Positions 58,104 through 64,000 of a stretch of 64,000 nucleotides of DNA are shown one piece after another; within the stretch, counting starts at the first letter, position 1; every line of letters begins with the position of its first letter. The translations under genes and the position numbers were made by a program. The DNA is taken from the NCBI GenBank assembly GCA_020025425.1, contig JAHHSD010000003.1, forward strand, positions 1-64,000, written 5' to 3'. The notes under the pieces are model-generated. The model was not told the DNA's origin, made no database searches, and saw only the letters and a list, made by a program, of their open reading frames with translations. The DNA comes from Oscillospiraceae bacterium (GTDB lineage Bacteria; Bacillota; Clostridia; Oscillospirales; Oscillospiraceae).

Positions 58104-59435
58104 TTAATAGGGGTACTCCCGTCTGCCCCACAGCAGGAAGGCCACAGAGACCAGAAGTCCCAAAAATTCAGCCGTAGGTACGGCGTACCACACCCCGGTC
58201 TCCCCCCAGATTCTCGGCAGGATCAGCAGACTGCCTGCCAGGAACACAAAGGTCCTGGCCATGGAGATCAGTGCGGAAACCAGGCCGTTTCCAAAGGCGG
58301 TAAACAGCGCCGAGGCAAAGATGCTGACACCCATAAAGAGAAATTGGATGGCATACAGGCCAAAGCCCCCCAGCGCCAGCTGGTAAACCGCTCCCCCGCT
58401 CTGGGTGAAAATAGCCAGGCTGCCCTGAATGGTCAGGCGTGAAATCAGGTAAACGCCCACCGAAGCGGCCAGCACGAAGCCCAGGCTGAATTTGACCAGC
58501 CTTTTGATCTGGGGTCGGTCATCCGCGCCGTATTTGAAGCTGATAATGGGAGAAACACCCATGGAAAAGCCCATAAAAATCGCACTGAATACAAATTGGA
58601 AGTAGCTGAGAATCGTAATTGCCGCTACTCCGTCCTCCCGCCAGAAGGACATGAAAATCACATTAAAGAGGAAAGTGGTCACAGCCATAGCCACGTTGCT
58701 TACCATCTCCGAAGATCCATTCAGGCAGGTACGTAGCAGCATTTTGGGCCGAAACTTAAATTTTACAAAATGGAGACTTCCCTTTCGATTCAGTGAAAAG
58801 TACAGAAGTCCGGTAAAAGCGGGGACACAATAGCCGATCCCGGTGGCCACCGCAGCGCCCGCCACACCCATATGCAGGGGGCCCATAAACAGGTAGTCCA
58901 ACACCATGTTGGCCAGACCGCCCACCATGGTGCTTGTCAAGCCCAGGCCAGGCTTGCCCGCTGCCACAAAAAAGATTTGAAATACGGTCTGCAAGAACAT
59001 CAGCGGCGAGAAAATCAGCATGATCCGGGCATAAATTACGGTGTCAGGGCGCTGCACCGTGCTGACACCAAGCAGATCCAGCAGAGGGTCCAGCAGCGGC
59101 AGACACACAGCCAGGCAGAACAATCCGATGAGAAAAGCCGTCAGAACAATGCTGGTGAAGTCCTCCCGGGCCTCCTCATTTCCCTTTTCTCCCAATTTGC
59201 GGGCAATGACCGCACTTCCACCGGTGCCAAACATGACGCCGATCGCCAGCTGTACGCTGGTCACAGGGTAAAACATGTTGGTGGCCGACAGGGCCAGCTC
59301 CCCCACAAGTCTGGAAATGAAGATTCCATCCACAATGGTGTACAGAGACAGGAATATCATCATAACGATATTGGGCAGCGCAAACTTCAGGATCGACATC
59401 GGCGTAAACTGCTGGGCCAACGCATTATGCTCCAC
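58104..59435 (-). CDS. MATE family efflux transporter
   Basis: 443 residues with about twelve membrane segments in two bundles. FALPNIVMMIFLSLYTIVDG (about 18-37) and YPVTSVQLAIGVMFGTGGSA (about 56-75) are typical N-lobe motifs; ILSYFQFVFSAIFMGFSMGV marks the C-lobe. Drives Na+- or H+-coupled export of drugs or metabolites. The start overlaps the MarR gene end by 11 bases, so regulator and pump are one unit. Confidence 0.92.
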   Translation of the reverse strand: MEHNALAQQFTPMSILKFALPNIVMMIFLSLYTIVDGIFISRLVGELALSATNMFYPVTSVQLAIGVMFGTGGSAVIARKLGEKGNEEAREDFTSIVLTAFLIGLFCLAVCLPLLDPLLDLLGVSTVQRPDTVIYARIMLIFSPLMFLQTVFQIFFVAAGKPGLGLTSTMVGGLANMVLDYLFMGPLHMGVAGAAVATGIGYCVPAFTGLLYFSLNRKGSLHFVKFKFRPKMLLRTCLNGSSEMVSNVAMAVTTFLFNVIFMSFWREDGVAAITILSYFQFVFSAIFMGFSMGVSPIISFKYGADDRPQIKRLVKFSLGFVLAASVGVYLISRLTIQGSLAIFTQSGGAVYQLALGGFGLYAIQFLFMGVSIFASALFTAFGNGLVSALISMARTFVFLAGSLLILPRIWGETGVWYAVPTAEFLGLLVSVAFLLWGRREYPY

Positions 59436-59862
59436 AGGACCTCACCTCCTCCTCAAAAATATCCGCGAACTGCTTCATGCTGTCCAGAATGATCTGGCAT
59501 CGGGCGGCGCCGATCCGTTTCAGAATACGCTCCTCCAGCTCCATGGTCTCGCCCAGAATCTGAACTGCCTGCTCCTCTCCCTGCCGGGTAAAGGAAATGA
59601 GCTTCTCCTTCTGGTTCCGTCCCGTGGAAAATGTGATATATCCCTTATTATGCAGATCCCGTACTACGGTGTTCACCGTCTGCTTTGGGATCATCCACTC
59701 CTCCACGATTTGCTTTTGGGTACAAGATCCCAGTGTGCGGATCGCATCCAGCACAATCATGGTATGGTAGCTCATCCCGTGGGCCCTGGCCCACTCCCCA
59801 TATAAAACCGTGATACGGCAGTTGCATATGGTAATCGCCTCCATCTGCTCCCTAAAATCCAT
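59425..59862 (-). CDS. MarR-family regulator of the adjacent MATE transporter
   Basis: 145 residues from the ATG at 59862 (GGAGGA upstream; the frame is open to 60003 but without a site). A winged helix is formed by YHTMIVLDAIRTLGSCTQKQ with the recognition helix in PKQTVNTVVRDLHNKGYITF (about 59-78). FADIFEEEVRSC is the C-terminal dimer helix. It represses or activates its own operon; a palindrome lies inside its promoter. Confidence 0.92.
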   Translation of the reverse strand: MDFREQMEAITICNCRITVLYGEWARAHGMSYHTMIVLDAIRTLGSCTQKQIVEEWMIPKQTVNTVVRDLHNKGYITFSTGRNQKEKLISFTRQGEEQAVQILGETMELEERILKRIGAARCQIILDSMKQFADIFEEEVRSCGA

Positions 59863-59896
59863 TTTTGATCCTCCATTTCCTTCCTCCGGATTCTGT

Positions 59897-59925
59897 ATTA
59901 TAGTCCGAAATAGGACTATTGTCAA
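59897..59925 (-). promoter_or_regulatory. Consensus promoter with embedded MarR operator
   Basis: On the minus strand TTGACA (59925-59920), 17 bases, TATAAT (59902-59897), both perfect. Between and over the boxes is an inverted repeat ATAGTCC / GGACTAT (59900-59906, 59913-59919) with a 6-base centre. A bound MarR dimer here would block polymerase and repress the marR-MATE unit. Confidence 0.82.
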
Positions 59926-60053
59926 CCGACACCCGCCGTTTGAAAGGAAAATCGTTCCCAATTTTCTATCAGCGTTCGACAAGGTTTCCAATTCATCTTC
60001 CAATGTCCCTCAGATCCTTCCCGATTCCCCTTTATCTCCCAGCAGTTTTCCCC

Positions 60054-60081
60054 TTGTTTCTCTTTGAATACCGGGTATAAT
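60054..60081 (+). promoter_or_regulatory. Candidate promoter of the DUF6514 gene
   Basis: TTGTTT (60054-60059), 16 bases, TATAAT (60076-60081). The -10 is perfect. It lies about 40 bases before the gene start. Confidence 0.55.
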
Positions 60082-60120
60082 GCGGTCGTACATCTGATTT
60101 TGGAAGGGGACCTCTACATC

Positions 60121-60387
60121 ATGGAATTGAAACTGACCTCCCGCGCCGTAACCGACCAGCAGGGCCGTCCCAGACGCTTCCATTACTCCCTGCTGGTGGA
60201 TCAGATTCAGTCCGGCAGTTTTTCCTGCGAAAACTACGGCGTGCTGGTCCGGGACGAGGACGGGAGCGAATCCTCCTTACCCGGAATTACAACAAATGCT
60301 CTGCGCATTGACGAGCTCATCAGTCTGCTGGTAGAGCACAATGTGGGCCCCGCATCCCTTCGGGACGTGGTGGACGATTGGCTCTGA
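60121..60387 (+). CDS. DUF6514 family protein
   Basis: 88 residues from the ATG at 60121 (AAGGGGA about ten bases upstream; an in-frame start at 60064 would cover the promoter). MELKLTSRAVTDQQG, then RFHYSLLVDQIQSGSFSCEN and YGVLVRDEDGSESSLPGI show the DUF6514 pattern; the tail has RDVVDDWL. Function unknown. Single-gene unit followed by a strong terminator. Confidence 0.85.
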   Translation: MELKLTSRAVTDQQGRPRRFHYSLLVDQIQSGSFSCENYGVLVRDEDGSESSLPGITTNALRIDELISLLVEHNVGPASLRDVVDDWL

Positions 60388-60401
60388 CCTCAAGTCAAAA
60401 T

Positions 60402-60437
60402 ATCGGGCCGGTGTCTTATCCAAGACACCGGCCCGAT
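60402..60437. terminator. Bidirectional terminator between DUF6514 gene and oadG
   Basis: A perfect 16-bp stem ATCGGGCCGGTGTCTT / AAGACACCGGCCCGAT (60402-60417, 60422-60437) with a tetraloop, used by the converging genes. Confidence 0.85.
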
Positions 60438-60450
60438 TCTCTGTTTCAGC

Positions 60451-60585
60451 TTATTTGTTTTTTCCCAGATGGTCAAGCTTCTGGAACAGAAGCACCAGCA
60501 GGGCGATGGCGCCCAGCACCACGAAAATACCCAGCATGCCCTGGCCCATCATCTGAAGGGCCTGCATCACATTATCCATATTCAT
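60451..60585 (-). CDS. Small OadG-like gamma subunit of a sodium-pump decarboxylase (44 aa)
   Basis: Translated directly: MNMDNVMQALQMMGQGMLGI, one membrane helix (about 16-36, ending LLVLLF), and a short charged tail HLGKNK. GGGAG stands eight bases upstream. It lies 21 bases downstream of oadB in the same direction. Gamma subunits are this small and hydrophobic. Unlike many OadG proteins there is no long Pro/His-rich tail. It assembles with beta in the membrane; that role rests on context. Confidence 0.75.
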   Translation of the reverse strand: MNMDNVMQALQMMGQGMLGIFVVLGAIALLVLLFQKLDHLGKNK

Positions 60586-60606
60586 GTCACAAACTCCCTT
60601 CTCAAT

Positions 60607-61743
60607 TTAAGCCAGATTGGCAAAGTATTGCAGCACCACGCCGCCGGCCACCACAGAGGCGATCTGTCCGGACACGTTGGCGGCCACAGCGTGCATCAGC
60701 AGGTGGTTCTGAGGATCGGCCTCCTGGCCCATCTTCTCAATGACACGGGAGGACATGGGGAATGCGGAGATACCAGCTGCACCCACCATGGGATTCATCT
60801 TATTCTTGCTGAACAGGTTGAGCAGTTTGACGAACAGAACGCCCACCATGGAGTCCAGGATGAAGGCCACCAGGCCCAGGCCCATGATCATCAGGGTCTC
60901 AGGCTGGACAAACTGATCCGCCTTCATGGAGAAGGAGATGGTGATGCCCAGCAGCAGGGTGATCAGGTTGGCCAGCTCGTTCTGCGCGGTCTGGGACAGG
61001 CTGGTCAGCACACCGCACTCCCGGATCAGGTTGCCGAACATCAGGAAACCGACCAGAGCCACAGAGGCGGGGGCCACCAGACCGGCCACAACGGTCACTA
61101 CAATAGGGAACAGAATGCGCAGGCGGCGGGAGACGGACTGGGCAGTATAGGGCATCCGGATCTGACGGTCGCTCTTGGTGGTCACCATCTTGATGGCCAT
61201 AGGCTGGATGATGGGCACCAGCGCCATATAGGAGTAGGCCGCCACAGCGATGGCGCCCACATATTTGGATTTCAGGACCTGAGACACCAGGATGGAGGTG
61301 GGGCCGTCCGCCGCACCGATGATGCCGATGGAGGCCGCGTCCTTCAGATCAAAGCCCAGCGCAGTGGCCAGGATGATGGTCAGGAAAATACCGGCCTGAG
61401 CGGCAGCACCGCACAGGAACAGCTTGGGATTTGCCAGCAGGGGGCCAAAGTCGATCATGGCGCCGATGCCGATAAATAGCAGGATCGGCATGGCCTCACT
61501 GGCCTCGATCCCCGTTTCAAAGAGCCACTGGATGATGCCAGGGACCTCCCCTACGCCCTCACTGACCTGATTGATGACACCGGACAGGGGCAGGTTGACC
61601 AGAATGGCACCAAAGCCCATGGGCATCAGCAGAGCAGGCTCAAATCCCTTCTCAATGGCCAGCCAGATGAGGATACCTCCCACCACATACATGACCAGCT
61701 GCTGCCATGTGATGGACAGTATGCCTTGCCACAGAAAATCCAT
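60607..61743 (-). CDS. Sodium ion-translocating decarboxylase beta subunit (OadB/GcdB-like)
   Basis: 378 residues, eight or more membrane segments. ALLMPMGFGAILVNLPL (about 37-53), PILLFIGIGAMIDFGPLLAN (about 85-104), IGIIGAADGPTSILVSQVL (about 134-152) with the ion-site Asp, and GNLIRECGV (about 233-241) are hallmark motifs of the family. This subunit couples decarboxylation to Na+ export. No alpha or biotin subunit is in the window, so it may work with enzymes coded elsewhere. A terminator-bearing leader stands upstream. Confidence 0.92.
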   Translation of the reverse strand: MDFLWQGILSITWQQLVMYVVGGILIWLAIEKGFEPALLMPMGFGAILVNLPLSGVINQVSEGVGEVPGIIQWLFETGIEASEAMPILLFIGIGAMIDFGPLLANPKLFLCGAAAQAGIFLTIILATALGFDLKDAASIGIIGAADGPTSILVSQVLKSKYVGAIAVAAYSYMALVPIIQPMAIKMVTTKSDRQIRMPYTAQSVSRRLRILFPIVVTVVAGLVAPASVALVGFLMFGNLIRECGVLTSLSQTAQNELANLITLLLGITISFSMKADQFVQPETLMIMGLGLVAFILDSMVGVLFVKLLNLFSKNKMNPMVGAAGISAFPMSSRVIEKMGQEADPQNHLLMHAVAANVSGQIASVVAGGVVLQYFANLA

Positions 61744-61828
61744 TGTTCACATTCCTTTCTTCTGTTCTCTCGATTAGTCTTCCACTTACTGGAGGGCTTC
61801 AAACCGGAAAGCAGCCATAAAATCAAAA

Positions 61829-61860
61829 AGACCTACGTTCCGAGAGTGGAACGCAGGTCT
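61829..61860 (-). terminator. Intrinsic terminator in the oadB leader
   Basis: On the minus strand AGACCTGCGTTCC / GGAACGTAGGTCT (61860-61848, 61841-61829) pair with one wobble pair and are followed by TTTTTGATTTTAT. It lies about 85 bases before the oadB start, so transcription must be regulated to pass it. Confidence 0.88.
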
Positions 61861-61950
61861 GGTCAATTAAGGCAACACCAGGACAATTCAGCAACTGTCC
61901 ATGCTTGTTAGCATTGCCGCACATCTGGGATGTGCCGACTACTCCCCTTT
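61855..61950 (-). promoter_or_regulatory. Riboswitch-like leader of oadB (yybP-ykoY-type candidate)
   Basis: The minus-strand leader begins AAAGGGGAGTAG (61950-61939), resembling the conserved 5' part of yybP-ykoY (manganese) RNAs. Then come stems GCACAT/ATGTGC, ATGCT-AACA-AGCAT and GGACA/TGTCC, closed by a GGCAA/TTGCC pair, and a 3' CCAGACCT that overlaps the 5' arm of the terminator. Such overlap allows alternative pairing. The regulated gene, a sodium pump, is atypical for manganese; the ligand is uncertain. Confidence 0.6.
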
Positions 61951-61960
61951 GTTGTCCACT

Positions 61961-61989
61961 ACTATAACACATGGACATGCCTATGTCAA
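61961..61989 (-). promoter_or_regulatory. Promoter of the oadB leader
   Basis: On the minus strand TTGACA (61989-61984), 17 bases, TATAGT (61966-61961). -35 perfect, -10 at 5 of 6. Transcription would begin just ahead of the conserved AAAGGGGAGTAG. Confidence 0.82.
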
Positions 61990-62036
61990 GAACTCCCTTC
62001 CGTTTTTCTCCAACTCAGGGATCTGCTTCGCTTTTC

Positions 62037-62065
62037 TTGCCTATAATCCCATTTTGTAGTAAAAT
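62037..62065 (+). promoter_or_regulatory. Candidate promoter of the SseB gene
   Basis: TTGCCT (62037-62042), 17 bases, TAAAAT (62060-62065). It lies 35 bases before the ATG, with GGAGG between. Confidence 0.5.
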
Positions 62066-62100
62066 AAGGTATCATTTATCACTTCAGGAGGCGGTTCGCC

Positions 62101-62856
62101 ATGTTCGATCCCAGCAAGCCCGTTACAAATCCCGCTCTGGCCCAGGCCCTGGACCAGCTCCACGCCCACAACACGCCGGAAAATCAGGACAGGGTCTTGA
62201 ATGAGCTCTTGTGGAATGCCCACTTCCTGGCCCCGGTGGTCCAGGACCAAGCTGCCGGGGACGCGGTCCAGTTCCAGCTCATCGCTTCCCAGGACGGCCA
62301 CCGCTTCCTTCCCGCCTTTACCGACTGGGGCGAGCTGCGCGGGTTCTGCGGACCCAGAGATCAGAAAACTGTTGTTCTCACCTTTGACGACTATGCCGCC
62401 ATGCTGGCCGGGGACAAGCAGGCCGACGGCTTCGTGGTCAACCCTCTGAACGCTCCCCTCACTCTGGACCGGGCCTTCGTGGCTCAGCTGGCCAAGCAGA
62501 AGCGGGCACAGGCGGGTTACTCCCAAACAATCATCCAGAAGGACACCAAGGTCCTGCTGGGGGACGCCGGCGACGTCCCTCAGGCCATGCTGGACGCCCT
62601 GTGTCTGGCTGTTCAGCCGGTGGATGAGGTCAGGCGGCTCTTCCTGCGGCTCATGTCCCGGCCCGGCCAGAGCCAGCCCACCTATCTCATTGTGGTGGAC
62701 CACCAGGGCGAACAGGACCGGGTATTCCGGACCATTGCGGACGCCGCCCGCCCCCACCTGGAGGGCCGCCTGGTAGAGATGGTTCCCCTGGACTCCGACT
62801 TCGGCCGGGCCGCAGTTCAGAACGCCGCCCCCTTCTTCTCCCGGAAAAAGGATTGA
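62101..62856 (+). CDS. SseB family protein
   Basis: 251 residues. N-terminal domain MFDPSKPVTNPALAQALDQL with LWNAHFLAPV and ASQDGHRFLPAFTDWGELRG (about 62-81), then TFDDYAAML. The C-terminal half contains GDAGDVPQAMLDALCLAVQP (about 154-173) and a PTYLIVVDHQGEQDRVF strand, fitting the two-part SseB layout. The cellular role of the family is poorly known. It precedes a membrane-protein gene in the same direction. Confidence 0.85.
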   Translation: MFDPSKPVTNPALAQALDQLHAHNTPENQDRVLNELLWNAHFLAPVVQDQAAGDAVQFQLIASQDGHRFLPAFTDWGELRGFCGPRDQKTVVLTFDDYAAMLAGDKQADGFVVNPLNAPLTLDRAFVAQLAKQKRAQAGYSQTIIQKDTKVLLGDAGDVPQAMLDALCLAVQPVDEVRRLFLRLMSRPGQSQPTYLIVVDHQGEQDRVFRTIADAARPHLEGRLVEMVPLDSDFGRAAVQNAAPFFSRKKD

Positions 62857-62921
62857 TTTTTCAGCGTTCTGTTCGCTGACGCCGCCTGCCCCCCTGCGGC
62901 TGAATCGGAAAGGAGGTCAAC

Positions 62922-64000
62922 ATGCTGCACCACGCTGCAGATTCTATCGTCAATATCCTTCTGGTTTTGGCCAGTCTGGGCTTTTTCTGCTTCAAAATGG
63001 TTCAGCTGGCAAAGTGGTGGCGCCGCGACGCCCCCGCTGTGGGGTGGCGGGTGGCCGCGCTGCTCCTGCCCGCTTTGGTCATCGGTCTGATGCTGCTGCT
63101 GGCCCTCCCCGCCTTCTTCCGCGGCCTGCCGGCGCCCCAGGAGTCCCTGTCCACCGTCACAGCTCCCATTGAGCAGATCCGCCGGTACACCCACAAGACA
63201 CAGGCCACCAAGAGCAAACCACTGATCACCTATACCTATGTTATCTCCCTCAAGGGACACAGAGAAAAGCTGTATCTGCCCGATCGGAGCACTCTGGAGC
63301 CAAACGAATTTGTTCACTGGGCAAATGAGGAGCCCATCACCTTCCGATACGCCAGCCTCTCCGAACGCCCTACGATCTATGAGATCAGCCGGGCGGATGG
63401 GGATATTTACCGCACTTACCAGGAATCCTCCCGCCACCTGGCGTACAGGGCCTGGACCGCGCTGTCCTCCCAGCTTTTCATGGGTCTGATCCTTGCCGCG
63501 CTTGTCAGCACCATTCCACGGTCCCTGTCCGCCCCCGGCTCAGCCCGGGCGCGGCGGGCCAGGCTCACAAAGACCCTGTGGGCTGTGGCACTGGTCATCA
63601 TCATGCTGATTCTGGAGCACCTTCACCCCTCAACGACCACCACAGACGTCACTGACACCCCGGGCTGCGCCCACCTCACCGCTCAGCTCTGCACGGATGT
63701 GCAGGTGGCGCTGCCGGTCGGCTGGGAGGAGCGGACGGACAAGCATGGCTCTCCGTGGTACCAGGGCGTCCCGGACATTGCCACCCAGCTGGTCTGTGCG
63801 GACATCCCAAAAAACACTTCAAATGAGGCGTGGTGCTGGCAGGCCCTGGACGACTACCGGGCCTTTCTGTTCAAGACCTTGATTACCACGCCCCTTGAGG
63901 AGCCCAGCCCCTTCCTCACAAGGTTGGAGACCTGGGAGAGATCGGACGGACAGGCCCTGGTGATCTCCCAGGGGTGGGGGCTCTCCAAGTCAAAAAGACG
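62922..64000 (+). CDS. Unrecognised membrane protein, cut by the right window edge
   Basis: Open from the ATG at 62922 (AAAGGAGG upstream) to the edge, at least 359 residues. Four membrane segments are seen: about 8-26, 46-66, 163-180 and 200-217. A soluble beta-rich part lies between segments 2 and 3 (ITYTYVISLKGHREKLYLP). After segment 4 a second soluble domain begins near HLTAQLCTDVQVALPVGWEE, with several Cys and Trp. It lies 65 bases downstream of the SseB gene. No family recognised. Confidence 0.7.
   Translation, partial: MLHHAADSIVNILLVLASLGFFCFKMVQLAKWWRRDAPAVGWRVAALLLPALVIGLMLLLALPAFFRGLPAPQESLSTVTAPIEQIRRYTHKTQATKSKPLITYTYVISLKGHREKLYLPDRSTLEPNEFVHWANEEPITFRYASLSERPTIYEISRADGDIYRTYQESSRHLAYRAWTALSSQLFMGLILAALVSTIPRSLSAPGSARARRARLTKTLWAVALVIIMLILEHLHPSTTTTDVTDTPGCAHLTAQLCTDVQVALPVGWEERTDKHGSPWYQGVPDIATQLVCADIPKNTSNEAWCWQALDDYRAFLFKTLITTPLEEPSPFLTRLETWERSDGQALVISQGWGLSKSKR

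Noticed and set aside
1..64000. tRNA and rRNA genes
   Set aside because: No cloverleaf or rRNA segment was seen on either strand, including the integrase-proximal joint.

Overview
The window comes from the chromosome of a spore-forming, anaerobic Firmicute. The best fit is the Oscillospiraceae group that includes Flavonifractor, Pseudoflavonifractor, Intestinimonas and Lawsonibacter. Reasons: a fused ispH-rpsA gene, the order tig-clpP-clpX-lon-engB, the sporulation protein YtfJ, strong Shine-Dalgarno sites, and GC-rich housekeeping genes beside an AT-richer prophage. The species is inferred, not shown.

Region 1 (about 1-30,655) is most of a temperate contractile-tailed phage of PBSX/Xkd type; its left end lies outside the window. 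Reading leftward on the minus strand from a repressor/Cro switch at 26.9-27.1 kb are: antirepressor and small early genes (26.9-23.7 kb); a replication/recombination cassette with an SbcC-like ATPase, MBL-fold hydrolase, SSB, DUF4373 protein, a repeat-rich probable origin and a helicase loader (23.7-18.8 kb); DNA- and nucleotide-modifying genes, namely an N6-MTase, DUF4406, a MazG-like protein and a C5-MTase (18.8-14.1 kb); a late regulator and terminator (13.2-13.7 kb); then TerS, TerL, portal, MuF protein, scaffold, capsid, fibre, connectors, tail sheath, tube, a chaperone with a programmed -1 frameshift, and a tape measure that stops early at the window edge. Rightward on the plus strand are the lysogeny genes: CI-like repressor, ImmA/IrrE protease, a DUF4041/GIY-YIG protein and a tyrosine integrase. 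The integrase abuts the 3' end of host ispH-rpsA, so the right attachment site should lie there.

Region 2 (30.7-64.0 kb) is host core genome, mostly minus strand: ispH-rpsA, plsC, cmk, a YhiN-like flavoprotein, an RpiR regulator, a pseudouridine synthase, a DD-carboxypeptidase, ytfJ, DUF2953, scpB, scpA and a site-2 protease; then engB, lon, clpX, clpP and tig; a phosphoesterase and thrC; yraN, rnhB, ylqF and rplS; tgt and dpaL. Plus-strand genes are mrnC, rqcH, a DUF6514 gene, sseB and an unrecognised membrane protein cut by the right edge. A MATE transporter with its MarR regulator, and an oadB/oadG sodium-pump pair behind a riboswitch-like leader, are on the minus strand.

Most notable: (1) a MuF head protein with a C-terminal HExxH zincin domain followed by a tiny overlapping gene and a terminator, a possible phage-borne toxin-immunity pair; (2) a yybP-ykoY-like leader with overlapping intrinsic terminator ahead of an orphan oadB/oadG pair; (3) a textbook A_AAA_AAC frameshift site; (4) two adjacent covarying stem-loops in the integrase leader; (5) a DUF4041/GIY-YIG gene in the lysogeny module; (6) perfect inverted repeats in the marR and rpiR promoters. 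Several short genes (52-55 aa and 44 aa) are annotated from direct translation.
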